Shown: positions 41,070 through 50,105, counted from the first letter of the stretch. The stretch: 64,000 nucleotides of DNA from Chitinophagaceae bacterium (GCA_947447265.1 CANFKC010000024.1:1-64000), one strand, 5' to 3'. Notes: generated from the sequence alone by a model not told the origin. Program-made: numbers and translations.

Positions 41070-44000
41070 CTAAGCATACGCTGTCGGTTGTGTGCCTCCA
41101 GGGTAGTTGGTATATATATGCTGGTATACACTCATAGTTTTTGCTGCTACATCATCATCGGTATATACCCTTTGTGGCAGCCATTGAAAGGCATTATATA
41201 TCATGGTCTTCACCTGTGCCTGCACCTGTCGGCTTTCACGCCAGCGTTCAACCCTTAGTTTCTCGTTCTTCAGATCGTTAAGGGTACCAGCGGCTATCTT
41301 CTTTACATCCTTCAGCTCTTCAGGTGTCAGTTCTTTACCAGATCGTAACAGGTCGAAAATGGCCAGTGATTCATCGGTAAGGTTCTCCCTCATCGCTCTG
41401 GCATCTTCCACATTCAAATCTTGTATAAAATCATTCAACTTGTCGAATGAACGCATGGTGTCTTCCAGGCTCTTACCCTTGTTGTATTCCTCTATTATCT
41501 TCTGGTATCGTTCGTAGAACTCCATACGCATCGGGTTCTCCTGTAGCATCCTTTTTAGTTTCTGGTCTACCGCCCTTTGCAGGTCGAATACAATGGTGTT
41601 CTTTTTGCTGGTTCTGGCAAATGCCGCTTTCAGTTTCTCAAAATCCAGGTGCGCCAGGTCAACATACACCTCTTCTCTCTCACTAACTATGCTCATATCC
41701 TCTGCCACCTCAACGTTCTCATTCACGATACGTTGCAGCTCCATCATTACCTCTATTATATCGGCATCTTTGGTTTGCTGGTTCAGTTGCTGGTATATGG
41801 CTTCTATGGCGTTGAACCGCTTAATAAATGGCTTTACCTGCTCTTCGGGGTATAGTGCTTTGTACTTTCTGAACATATCCCTTGCCAGTACCTCATACTT
41901 TGCCCTGGTGGTTTCATTCAGGCAGATACAGTCCACCGCCTTCTTTATCTGCCCCAGCTTCTGCATAGGTTTCAGGTCGGCGTTGGTCAATTCATCCAGG
42001 TTATAACCCAGTTCTTTCAGGTAGGCAATACATTCATTGATACATTTCTCCAGTTCACCCGCCAGTTCTATCAGCAGCTCGGTTGGTTTATGTTTTGCAC
42101 CAGCATCCTGTCCTTTACCACCACCTTTATCTCCTTCGCCGTACACCGAGTATGCCTTCTCCAGTTGGGTGTGTACATTGCCATAGTCCACTATCAGGCC
42201 GTTCTCCTTCTCATCATCGTACACACGGTTGGCTCTTGCTATGGTTTGCATCAGGGTATGGCCTGTAATAGGTTTATCCAGGTACACGGTTGATACACAT
42301 GGTGCATCGAACCCCGTTATCCACATGGCGCAAACTATGGCTAAACGAAATGGGTGTTCTTCATCCTTAAATTGTGTCTCCAGGTCACGCTCCACCATTT
42401 TCTTGCGGTGTGGGGCAATGTCCAGTTTCATCCTTCTGAACTTATCCACCTCGTTTTGCTCCGAGCTGACCACTACACATACTTCGGTTTCCTTTACCTT
42501 TTGCAGCTTTCGTTTCATTAGCTGCACCTCTTCCAGGTCGGTAAGTTTATCTATGTGTTTCTCCAAATCGGCGGTGTATGTAGCCCAGTGTTTCATGATC
42601 TGGTCATACATCATTACAGCCGTTGGTTTATCCAAAGTTACCAGCATGGCCTTACCCTGGTATCCCCTTTCGTTGAAGTGCCACACCAGGTCTTTAGCTA
42701 TGGCATCCAATCGTTTCTCGGAGGTAAGTACTACATAATCGGTGTTAAATTTGAAAGATAGTTTTCTTCTTTGGTCTTCGTCCAGGTCTTCCCGTTCCAG
42801 CACCGCCGCCATCTCTTCATTCAGCTTCGGGTTCTGTATCTTCAGCTTTTCGCCTCGGTTCAGGTACCTTAATGGTAGTGTGGCTCCGTCCTCAATGCTT
42901 CGCTTAAAGTCATATACCGACACATACTCACCAAATATGTTCTTAGTTACCTCTTCCTCTTCTTTTATTATGGGTGTACCTGTAAAGCCCAGGTAACTGG
43001 CATTAGGTATGGCATTGAACCTCATATTGCGGGCAAACGTACCAGCTTGTGTACGGTGCGCCTCGTCTGATATAACTATAATGTTGCTACGGTCTGATAT
43101 GCGGGGGTATTCCGATTCCTCCGCTGGGTTTACCGAGAACTTATGTATGAGGGTGAACACATACCGCTGGTTATCTTGCAGTAACTTACGCAGATCATCT
43201 CGGCTCTTGGCCACATTGTCTTTATTCTTACTTACAGGTACGGCTCCTACGGCGGTAAAGGTATCGTATATCTGTCGCTCCAGTTCGCTACGGTCTACCA
43301 CTATCAGGAACGTATATGAACCGCCCAGTTTGCGTAGTATCTTCTGGCAGATGAACACCATGCTGTAGCTCTTACCACTGCCTTGTGTGTGCCAGAATAC
43401 CCCCAGTTTACCTTTTAGTTCATCTATATGGTTTACCTGGTTCAGTACTTTGTTTACACCTATATATTGGTGGTTTTTGGCCATTATCTTTACTATATCG
43501 CCACCGCTATCATCAAACAGTAGAAAGTTCTCAAATATATCCAGCAGGTTGGCGGGGCTGCATGTCCCCCTCAACATAGTATCCAGGCTCACTACACCTT
43601 CTTCATCTTCGGTAATACGTTTCCAGTCCAGGAAGAACTTGTAGGGGCTGGTTATGGTACCTACTTTTGCATCGGTACCATTGCTTAGTATAATGAACGC
43701 ATTGGTATGAAATACGTGCGGTATGGTGTCTTTATAGTCGGTTATGTTGTCGGTATAGGCATTGCGAAGATCGGTATGGTGTGCCTTTAGTTCCATAAAC
43801 ACCAGCGGTAGCCCGTTCACAAAACATATTACATCGGGTCGGCGGTTATACAGTTCGCCCACTATCTCCAGTTGGCGTACCGCCATAAAATGATTGCTGG
43901 TGGGTTCCTCAAAATCTATTACCCGCAGTTTCTTTGTTTCTGTTTCGCCTTTGTTGTTGTTATAGCTTACTTCTACACCGTTCTTTATCTGGTGGTATTT

Positions 44001-44279
44001 ATCCTGGTTATTCTTCACCAGTGTCCTGTCGGCCATAGCGGTGGTAAGGGTGTCTATGGCTTGCTGGTATGCGGTTTCGGGTACACCTGGGTTTAGCTTG
44101 CGTAGTGCCTGTAGTAGGTATCGGCGTAGTATTACCTCTCCCTTATGTTCCCGACCGAGTAGGCCATGTTCGCCATAGGTTTCCTTTGTCCATGCATAGG
44201 CCACATCCCAGCCCAGTTCTGTAAGTACATCCTGGGTGGCGGTTTCTACCAGATTATCTTCGCTGTATTCGTAGCTCAT
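41070..44279 (-). CDS. hsdR: Type I restriction enzyme R subunit
   Basis: A 1069-residue subunit that translocates DNA by ATP hydrolysis and cuts at distant unmethylated sites. The N-terminal PD-(D/E)xK nuclease is visible: the Asp of NRRPDVICF and the ExK of VFMELKAH (about residues 145-165). The SF2 motor has FWHTQGSGKS (Walker A, about 295), VVDRSELERQ, VISDEAHRTQ (DEAH, about 400), GFTGTPI and later ITGFDAP with LMQTIARANR (motif VI). The C-terminal helical region of about 250 residues should bind the methylase. It is the last gene of the operon, starting 3 bases after hsdS. It looks intact. Confidence 0.97.
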   Translation of the reverse strand: MSYEYSEDNLVETATQDVLTELGWDVAYAWTKETYGEHGLLGREHKGEVILRRYLLQALRKLNPGVPETAYQQAIDTLTTAMADRTLVKNNQDKYHQIKNGVEVSYNNNKGETETKKLRVIDFEEPTSNHFMAVRQLEIVGELYNRRPDVICFVNGLPLVFMELKAHHTDLRNAYTDNITDYKDTIPHVFHTNAFIILSNGTDAKVGTITSPYKFFLDWKRITEDEEGVVSLDTMLRGTCSPANLLDIFENFLLFDDSGGDIVKIMAKNHQYIGVNKVLNQVNHIDELKGKLGVFWHTQGSGKSYSMVFICQKILRKLGGSYTFLIVVDRSELERQIYDTFTAVGAVPVSKNKDNVAKSRDDLRKLLQDNQRYVFTLIHKFSVNPAEESEYPRISDRSNIIVISDEAHRTQAGTFARNMRFNAIPNASYLGFTGTPIIKEEEEVTKNIFGEYVSVYDFKRSIEDGATLPLRYLNRGEKLKIQNPKLNEEMAAVLEREDLDEDQRRKLSFKFNTDYVVLTSEKRLDAIAKDLVWHFNERGYQGKAMLVTLDKPTAVMMYDQIMKHWATYTADLEKHIDKLTDLEEVQLMKRKLQKVKETEVCVVVSSEQNEVDKFRRMKLDIAPHRKKMVERDLETQFKDEEHPFRLAIVCAMWITGFDAPCVSTVYLDKPITGHTLMQTIARANRVYDDEKENGLIVDYGNVHTQLEKAYSVYGEGDKGGGKGQDAGAKHKPTELLIELAGELEKCINECIAYLKELGYNLDELTNADLKPMQKLGQIKKAVDCICLNETTRAKYEVLARDMFRKYKALYPEEQVKPFIKRFNAIEAIYQQLNQQTKDADIIEVMMELQRIVNENVEVAEDMSIVSEREEVYVDLAHLDFEKLKAAFARTSKKNTIVFDLQRAVDQKLKRMLQENPMRMEFYERYQKIIEEYNKGKSLEDTMRSFDKLNDFIQDLNVEDARAMRENLTDESLAIFDLLRSGKELTPEELKDVKKIAAGTLNDLKNEKLRVERWRESRQVQAQVKTMIYNAFQWLPQRVYTDDDVAAKTMSVYQHIYTNYPGGTQPTAYA

Positions 44280-44282
44280 GGT

Positions 44283-45464
44283 TTACGGCGTTACAGTTAT
44301 GGTGCCATTCATTAGGCGGGGTAATAGAATATCACGGGATTCTTTCAACTTTCTGATTTGCACCGTAAGTGTTTCAATTTGCTTGTCAATGTTTTGAGCA
44401 AATGAGTTAAACCTCTTTCCGATATTACTTTCAGGAACGGTTACTAAAATTCTTTCCACATCACTCTTCGTAACTGAATTGAAAATAGCACCACCACCGA
44501 TTATATCATCTTTAAAGAAAATGTTCTGTAGCTGATAAAAAAATAGATTTGTCAACCCACTCCGCTCTCTGATTGCTGCAAGTCCTCTACCCAATATTAT
44601 TTTCTCAATCGCAATGTTAAGTCGGCCAACAGGCGCTCTCACACTAAATAGTATATCGCCTTTTTCAGCGAACCTGTTCCCATCGGTGCTCCATGATGAA
44701 TTTTCTGGGAACCTGAACCCGTAATCTGAAACACCTTGGTGAAATGGCAACCCTTGTCCCTCGTTGTTATAATACTCTGATTTTGGGCTTTGTCCCATCG
44801 TAAGAATAGCAATGTCAACCAACATCCTTTTTTCCCAACCCACTGGCAACCCCGTACTATCATCTATCGGTAACTGTTCACCGTTCACTCTAAAGCGTAC
44901 AAACCATTCTTCATAGGTGCGTTGCGCCAGCTCTTCCAGCAGCTTTATGCGTTTCAGGTTGTTCTCTATCAGATCATCATACGCCGATAGTATTTCGGCT
45001 ATGCGCTTTTGTATGGGCAGGGGTGGACACAAAAATTCATACCTCCCAACAAACGTAGCATCTGCCCGTTGACGACCAGATGCACCAACCATACTACCAA
45101 TTGCGTAACCCCGAAATTCTTCGGTCAACGACAAATAGTAAATAAAATCGGTATCGCTAACACCCTCAATCCCCCTGTAAATAAAGAACTCCGTAGAACC
45201 AAATCCCTTGCCTCCTTTTAATCCCTTTACCTGGCATATTTTGCCATTCTGAAGACATGGGGTAATTCGTGCAAATAATGTATCTCCGTTCTCAAATTTT
45301 GCACCACCAGCTCCCTTCCATTCTTTTTCTTCCTCGGCAGCTACATATTTTACTCCGCTTGATAGTACATCCATAGGGATAAAGGGATAGGATTCGCCTT
45401 TAACCATAGGTACTTTGGGAGGGAACAGCACTATGTCACCAAAGTTTCTCAATACCCAGCTCAT
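44283..45464 (-). CDS. hsdS: Type I R-M specificity subunit S
   Basis: A 393-residue subunit that recognises the bipartite DNA target. It contains two target-recognition domains (about 1-155 and 195-355). The conserved helices that set the spacer are QKRIAEILSAYDDLIENNLKRIKLLEELAQ in the middle and the end helix with KQIETLTVQIRKLKESRDILLPRLMNG. The N-terminus overlaps the hsdM stop by 4 bases (ATGA). The two recognition domains differ, so a bipartite asymmetric target is expected; the target itself cannot be read. It looks intact. Confidence 0.95.
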   Translation of the reverse strand: MSWVLRNFGDIVLFPPKVPMVKGESYPFIPMDVLSSGVKYVAAEEEKEWKGAGGAKFENGDTLFARITPCLQNGKICQVKGLKGGKGFGSTEFFIYRGIEGVSDTDFIYYLSLTEEFRGYAIGSMVGASGRQRADATFVGRYEFLCPPLPIQKRIAEILSAYDDLIENNLKRIKLLEELAQRTYEEWFVRFRVNGEQLPIDDSTGLPVGWEKRMLVDIAILTMGQSPKSEYYNNEGQGLPFHQGVSDYGFRFPENSSWSTDGNRFAEKGDILFSVRAPVGRLNIAIEKIILGRGLAAIRERSGLTNLFFYQLQNIFFKDDIIGGGAIFNSVTKSDVERILVTVPESNIGKRFNSFAQNIDKQIETLTVQIRKLKESRDILLPRLMNGTITVTP

Positions 45465-47035
45465 ATGCCGATCGCTTTTAGGTTAAGTGATATGGTTTTT
45501 GCTAATTGTAGTGCCTCGTTGTTTAGGGCATCCAATTCAACTTGTATTTCAGATAAACGGCTGGCGTAATCAAAATCATCATCCACCGTCACAGTCACCC
45601 CAACATACCTACCAGGTGTCAGACTGTAATCGTTTTCCCGTACTTCATCTAACGTAACTACCTTGCATAACCCCTCTACATCCTGGTAGTTGCCTTCGGC
45701 GAAAAGCCCATTAAACCAGGCATTGTCTTTTCTTACCGCTGGTTGTTCGCCACGGTATAGCTTTATAATGGCTGTAAGCCCCTCCAGTTGGTCTTCGCTA
45801 AAATCATTTACCGTAGTGGTTACTTTGCGGTACACATTTCGGGCATCCAGCATCAGTATCTTATCTCGGTTCTCCTTGCGTTTACCTTTATCATAAAACC
45901 ACACATGGCAGGGTAACGATCGGGTGTAGAAGAAGTTATTACCTACGGCCACTATGCAGTCCACATCGCCCGTTTCCACCAGTTGTCGGCGTATCTCTTT
46001 TTCACTATGTCCCGCATCGGTTGCACTACTGGCCATTACAAAGCCAGCACGGCCTTTATTTTCTTTTAGGTAACTATGAAAGTACTGTATCCACAGGTAG
46101 TTGCCGTTATCGGCCTTCGGTGTACCAAATGGCAACCTGGGGTCGTTCTTCACATAGTCTTTATCTTTATCTATCTTATTTACGTTGAACGGTGGGTTAG
46201 CCATCACAAAGTCGCACTTACCTACCAGGCTGTGCGGGTCGGTATAAAAGCTGTTGGTTTCTATTATCTTACCTTCTATACCATGTATGGCCAGGTTTAT
46301 CTTGGCCAGTTTGGCGTTGTTGGTCTTCAGCTCCATGCCATAGCATGTTATAGCCTCGTTCACGCTCTTGCGGGTATGCTCCTGCACAAAGTAACCCGTT
46401 TGTACAAACATACCACCAGAACCACATGCAGGGTCAAGTATCACCCCTTTGCTGGGTTCTATAAAGTTTACTATTAGTTGCACCAGGCTCGGCGGCGTAA
46501 AGAACTCGCCACCCTCCTGCGCACCAGCACCTTGCATACTGAACTTCATCAGGAAGTACTCGTATATCCTACCAAACACATCACCTGTAGCCTTCCTCAC
46601 CGCATCTTTATTAAACACCCTCACCAGCTCCCGCAGCAGGTCGCTCTCAAACTCCTGGTAGTTCTTGGGTAGTATGCCTTGCAGGTCGGTATAGTCGACC
46701 TCTATCAGCCTCATAGCGTTGTTTATGGCATCGGCTATATCCTTACCTTCGGGCAAACTGGCCAGGTAGTCGTACTGTGCCTCTGGTTTCAGCATCATAG
46801 CACCAGCGGCCATAAAGTCCTCTTTGGTTAGTTGCCTCTTACCCCTCGGCCCAGCTGGTATGCTGGCCTCTATTGCGGTCTTCTTTTGTTCATAGAGGTT
46901 TTGTGCAAACCGCAGGAACACCAGCCCCAGTATCGGGTCTTTATATTCGCCAGCGGTTAGTTTACTATTTGCCCTTAGCGAATCGGCGGCATCCCACAGT
47001 TCTTTCTCCAGTTGTTTTATGGCTTCGTTGTTCAT
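45461..47035 (-). CDS. hsdM: Type I R-M methyltransferase subunit M
   Basis: A 524-residue N6-adenine methyltransferase of the type I system. The N-terminal helical domain is followed by the SAM motif DPACGSGGMF (about residue 200) and the catalytic NPPF motif in FVMANPPFNVNK (about residue 275). The C-terminal helices contact HsdS. The start overlaps the xre stop by 4 bases and the end overlaps hsdS by 4 bases, giving a fully coupled xre-hsdM-hsdS-hsdR operon. Motif spacing and length are normal. Confidence 0.97.
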   Translation of the reverse strand: MNNEAIKQLEKELWDAADSLRANSKLTAGEYKDPILGLVFLRFAQNLYEQKKTAIEASIPAGPRGKRQLTKEDFMAAGAMMLKPEAQYDYLASLPEGKDIADAINNAMRLIEVDYTDLQGILPKNYQEFESDLLRELVRVFNKDAVRKATGDVFGRIYEYFLMKFSMQGAGAQEGGEFFTPPSLVQLIVNFIEPSKGVILDPACGSGGMFVQTGYFVQEHTRKSVNEAITCYGMELKTNNAKLAKINLAIHGIEGKIIETNSFYTDPHSLVGKCDFVMANPPFNVNKIDKDKDYVKNDPRLPFGTPKADNGNYLWIQYFHSYLKENKGRAGFVMASSATDAGHSEKEIRRQLVETGDVDCIVAVGNNFFYTRSLPCHVWFYDKGKRKENRDKILMLDARNVYRKVTTTVNDFSEDQLEGLTAIIKLYRGEQPAVRKDNAWFNGLFAEGNYQDVEGLCKVVTLDEVRENDYSLTPGRYVGVTVTVDDDFDYASRLSEIQVELDALNNEALQLAKTISLNLKAIGI

Positions 47036-47241
47036 ATTGTGTTCTGTTGTTTTTTTGTAGGCACCAGCAATTCACGTATATCTACATCCAGCAGTTGGGC
47101 TATCTCCTGTAGCACCTCCAGCCTCGGTTGCTGTAGGTTGTTACAATACAACGATACGGTACTGGTGCTTAGTTGCAGTTTCCCCGATAACCATTTCTGG
47201 GTTCGTCCCTGCTCCTTCATAATGTTGCTTATCCTGTTCAT
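47032..47241 (-). CDS. XRE-type regulator at the head of the R-M operon
   Basis: A 69-residue helix-turn-helix protein (MNRISNIMKEQGRTQKWLSG, then STSTVSLYCNN and QPRLEVLQEIAQLLDVDIRELL), a Cro/C1-like fold of minimal size. It overlaps the hsdM start and so is co-transcribed with the R-M genes. Small XRE proteins in this position often act as controllers that delay restriction until methylation has acted (C proteins, known mainly for type II systems). The 18-bp palindrome 86 bases upstream is the candidate operator. Confidence 0.88.
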   Translation of the reverse strand: MNRISNIMKEQGRTQKWLSGKLQLSTSTVSLYCNNLQQPRLEVLQEIAQLLDVDIRELLVPTKKQQNTI

Positions 47242-47326
47242 TTTCCACCTGGTAAATGTGCTGGTAAAGATATATCGTATTGAACGAATGTTTAGGTATT
47301 ATTAAACCTATTTTTCGGGTTCCCGC

Positions 47327-47344
47327 TTTCTTCAATTGAAGAAA
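47327..47344. promoter_or_regulatory. 18-bp perfect palindrome (candidate operator)
   Basis: TTTCTTCAATTGAAGAAA, a perfect palindrome in the gap between rep and xre. A smaller inverted repeat TAGGT...ACCTA (about 47293-47310) lies between it and xre. On the minus strand TATCTTTA, one mismatch to the -7 element, follows near 47265. The XRE protein is the obvious candidate to bind it. Confidence 0.6.
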
Positions 47345-47354
47345 CCTGCACCAG

Positions 47355-48056
47355 TTACCCCTTTTTGTTCTTGTAGAGGTAATCATAACCGTCTGAATTC
47401 TGTGCCACTTCTTTCAGCAAGTAACCAATACCACCTTCATTCGGGTCATACTTCTCTATCTTGGTATTGGCAAATGGCTCGGCAGCATTACCCCTAAAAT
47501 GATTCTCGGTAAATGAACGTACCTCTGTTTTGTTTTTTACGTCTGTCCACAGCACAAAGTGTACATGGTATCCATCCCTGGTTTTGTTTTGTTCGCAAAC
47601 GTAAAACAGTCGCAGCTCGGCTGTTTTATACTTTTTGCCCAGTTTCTCAAAGTAACTGTTCATTCGCTCCTTAGCGGTCTTTAGCGATATACTCCAGCGG
47701 AAACTAACGCACCCGAAATAATCCCAGGCATGTGATCGCAGAAACTTTTCCCAGTTGCCGTTTATGGTGTCGGTATGGCTGAAGTGTTCATCGGCCAGCA
47801 TGGTTATACTCGGTGAAACAAAAATCTTGTTGGCCAGCTTTATGAAGTAATCGTTGCAGTTACGGTGTTCTACCTTCTTTAGTAACCGTCTTACCGTTGA
47901 ATCAGACCTATTGCCTATGTTGTTGCAATAGTGTTGTATCTCGTAATATACCCTATGGTTTATTGTAATGCCCGTTATGTTATACTCATCATCCATTCTT
48001 CGGGCTGGCAGTGTGTACCCATCATTCAGTGTCAGGTTTATGTTTATCCTGTTCAT
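47355..48056 (-). CDS. HUH-type replication initiator (Rep-like)
   Basis: A 233-residue protein with the order of motifs seen in rolling-circle Rep proteins. There is a hydrophobic strand FGCVSFRWSIS (motif I region), the metal-binding HUH motif as GYHVHFVLW (about residues 165-173), and a C-terminal GIGYLLKEVAQN with the nucleophile-type Tyr-x-x-Lys. No helicase domain is present. Such proteins nick one strand at an origin and covalently hold the 5' end. In this element it probably starts replication of the excised circle, or assists mobilisation. It is transcribed toward xre, 113 bases before it. Confidence 0.75.
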   Translation of the reverse strand: MNRININLTLNDGYTLPARRMDDEYNITGITINHRVYYEIQHYCNNIGNRSDSTVRRLLKKVEHRNCNDYFIKLANKIFVSPSITMLADEHFSHTDTINGNWEKFLRSHAWDYFGCVSFRWSISLKTAKERMNSYFEKLGKKYKTAELRLFYVCEQNKTRDGYHVHFVLWTDVKNKTEVRSFTENHFRGNAAEPFANTKIEKYDPNEGGIGYLLKEVAQNSDGYDYLYKNKKG

Positions 48057-48176
48057 TGTATTCTTTTTTATTCCTCTGGTGTATGGTAATATCCATGCTC
48101 CAGTTATTTTATTCTATCCTGTATACTATATTATATGGTATACCAGGTTCTAAAGACCATCCCAGCGGGGTACGGC

Positions 48177-48274
48177 CAACTATTTTTTGTATCGGGTTGT
48201 TTACATAACAAGCCCCTTGCTACAATAAATAGCTTGTTTTTCAGGAAAGTACAGTGGCTTTTAAAAAATAGTTG
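48177..48274. repeat. Nested inverted repeats upstream of rep (candidate origin)
   Basis: Outer perfect 12-bp repeat CAACTATTTTTT (48177-48188)/AAAAAATAGTTG (48263-48274) encloses an inner 7-bp repeat AACAAGC (48207-48213)/GCTTGTT (48232-48238). A direct repeat CATCCCAGC flanks the structure on both sides (about 48158 and 48305). It lies in the 267-base gap between the HTH gene and rep, where a double-strand origin or a replication-control RNA would be expected. Confidence 0.6.
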
Positions 48275-48323
48275 CTTGACTAAGTGCCTGGTATTTTTGT
48301 TTTGGCATCCCAGCCACACAACA

Positions 48324-48578
48324 TCATATTGCCTGGGGTATAAATACCTGCTCCAGATCGGCAATGGCATAGTAGTTTTCACCCAGCACTTTCATCGGGT
48401 GTATGCCATAGTGTCCACACATCTTTATAAGTGTGTTCTTGCTGCAACTTAGGTAGTAACAAGCATCGCTCGTCTTAACGTGCGTGCGCCTCATAGCTGG
48501 TAATTCCATAGCCTTTACCAGTAGTGATAGGGTGTCCTTTACTCCGTTCAGTTCACGTCTTACATCATCAGCATTCAT
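48324..48578 (-). CDS. Small HTH (excisionase-like) protein
   Basis: An 84-residue protein: an N-terminal helix (ELNGVKDTLSLLVKAMEL), then a winged HTH of MerR/excisionase type (VKTSDACYYLSCSKNTLIKM ... ENYYAIADLEQVF). It starts two bases after the integrase stop, so it is translated from the integrase mRNA. In many Bacteroidota elements such a gene encodes the directionality factor for excision; here that role is inference from position and size. Confidence 0.8.
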   Translation of the reverse strand: MNADDVRRELNGVKDTLSLLVKAMELPAMRRTHVKTSDACYYLSCSKNTLIKMCGHYGIHPMKVLGENYYAIADLEQVFIPQAI

Positions 48579-48580
48579 TG

Positions 48581-49858
48581 TTAATTGTAATTAACCATCA
48601 GTTTATCGGGGGATAAGCTCCCTTCTTCGCAGGTAGTAGCATGTACCCTGCTGGCTTCCTCAACAATACGCTTAGTTCTTACTTTACCGTACCGTTGGGT
48701 TGTGCGTATTGATTTATGACCGAGTATCATTTGCAGCACCTCAAGTGATCCTCCTTTGTTCAACCAGTTGGTAGTGGCCATTGTATGCCTTGCAACGTGG
48801 CTGGTTAGTTTTATTCCTATGTTACAGGTTAACTGTATTACTTTCAGCTGTTCGTTATATTCGTTGATGTATAATACTGGCAGTACTCTGTCTTTACCTG
48901 TACATGCTGGGTGTGTCTGGTACTTTGCCAGTATGTTCAGTGCCGTATCATCCAGCGGTATGACACTTTCTACGCTTGTTTTCTGGCGTTTCTTCTTCAC
49001 TACGGTACGCCCATTCTCTCTGGTTATGTTTCTATAGCTAAGGTTATACATATCAGAGTGCGCCAGCCCAGTGTGTGCAGCGAAGATGAAACAATCGGTC
49101 ACCATTTGTAACCGTTCATCGTCATATACTTTGTTTTTTATGGCGGTTAGTTCCTCTTCGGTAAGGTACTTTATATCACCCTCCGAATATTTGTATTTAC
49201 ATCCTTCGAACGGGAACCGTTCAATAATTCCAGCTTCATAAGCATCCCGTACCACAGCATCCAGCACCTTCATGTAATTGTTTACTGTGTCTGGTGCATA
49301 GTCGTAGCTATCGTATAGATAGTTCTTAAACAGCTGGTGGAACTCTCGGTTCAGCTTCTTTATGTCATAATTCGCCCCGCCCATTTCTTCCTCGCAGAAC
49401 TCCTTCACCCGTCCTTCAACGAACGTGTACCTGGTTTTTCTGGAATCCCCCAATTCTTTGGCATGTAACTTGGTATATCTGCCGAATAGCTCGTGAACAA
49501 ACATGGTATCGTCAAATGCACCCGTGGTCTTAGCACCAAATACTTTTTTATCTACCAGTGCTTTGAACCCCAATTTGGATAGAACCGTATGTTTGGCCAT
49601 GTATTCCTCATGTACCTTATATATCTTTTCGATAAACATGCGGATACGGGCGTTGATACGTTGTGCTTCGTTCGTTGAACCCTTAACAGGTTCAAGCCCC
49701 CTCCTAAGCTGGACAGACTTAACATCTTCCCTTGTGGAGAACACCAGCTCATCTGGTTCTTGCCCCCACAATAACTTAACCCTTAAATAAATTGTGCTAA
49801 CACTTTTGTCTTTTTTACTTTTTTTAGCCAGTGTTACGATTTTAATGCTATAACTCAT
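48581..49858 (-). CDS. Tyrosine integrase lacking the first catalytic arginine
   Basis: A 425-residue tyrosine recombinase of the Bacteroidota type. An arm-binding domain lies at about 1-100, a SAM-like core-binding domain at 110-220, and a catalytic domain at 225-410. The conserved HxxR is present in TSHVARHTMAT, the next His in LGHKSIRTTQRY, and the nucleophile Tyr ends that same motif. Where box I normally has Arg (TGLR), this protein has TGLAHSDMYNL. CTnDOT IntDOT also lacks this arginine, so the change need not mean inactivity. The gene lies about 250 bases from tRNA-Lys and is followed by the HTH gene. Confidence 0.95.
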   Translation of the reverse strand: MSYSIKIVTLAKKSKKDKSVSTIYLRVKLLWGQEPDELVFSTREDVKSVQLRRGLEPVKGSTNEAQRINARIRMFIEKIYKVHEEYMAKHTVLSKLGFKALVDKKVFGAKTTGAFDDTMFVHELFGRYTKLHAKELGDSRKTRYTFVEGRVKEFCEEEMGGANYDIKKLNREFHQLFKNYLYDSYDYAPDTVNNYMKVLDAVVRDAYEAGIIERFPFEGCKYKYSEGDIKYLTEEELTAIKNKVYDDERLQMVTDCFIFAAHTGLAHSDMYNLSYRNITRENGRTVVKKKRQKTSVESVIPLDDTALNILAKYQTHPACTGKDRVLPVLYINEYNEQLKVIQLTCNIGIKLTSHVARHTMATTNWLNKGGSLEVLQMILGHKSIRTTQRYGKVRTKRIVEEASRVHATTCEEGSLSPDKLMVNYN

Positions 49859-49982
49859 TTTAAATAAATTTTCATATTTATTTTAACGAGTACTGCGCAG
49901 CACCATCTTTACAATAGTAGGTAAAATCATGTGACAAGTCAAGTGGTCACAGCAAACAATTTGACGCACAGGCCAAAATCGG

Positions 49983-50002
49983 TGACGCACAATATACGCA
50001 CA
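49983..50002 (+). repeat. Right end 20-base repeat (probable integrase arm site)
   Basis: TGACGCACAATATACGCACA, 19 of 20 identical to 40051-40070. A shorter half copy (TTGACGCACAGG at about 49971) and TGACGTATTTTGAC (about 50010) lie next to it. It is 103 bases from the right att core. Confidence 0.7.
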
Positions 50003-50048
50003 GAAATTCTGACGTATTTTGACTTAGTTTGAGCAGGCTAAAAACAAA

Positions 50049-50082
50049 AAAGCCGCTCCAGTATTGCACTTTGAGCGGCTTT
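50049..50082 (-). terminator. Terminator of tRNA-Lys, supplied by the element
   Basis: On the minus strand AAAGCCGCTC pairs with GAGCGGCTTT and is followed by TTTTGTTTT. It lies between the tRNA-Lys 3' end and the arm site, within the element. Confidence 0.8.
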
Positions 50083-50105
50083 GATTTTGTTTGACTTGCG
50101 TCACT

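Noticed and set aside
42229-42738. Ser-rich plus-strand ORFs opposite hsdR
   Set aside because: They are shadow frames of an intact, motif-complete hsdR gene.
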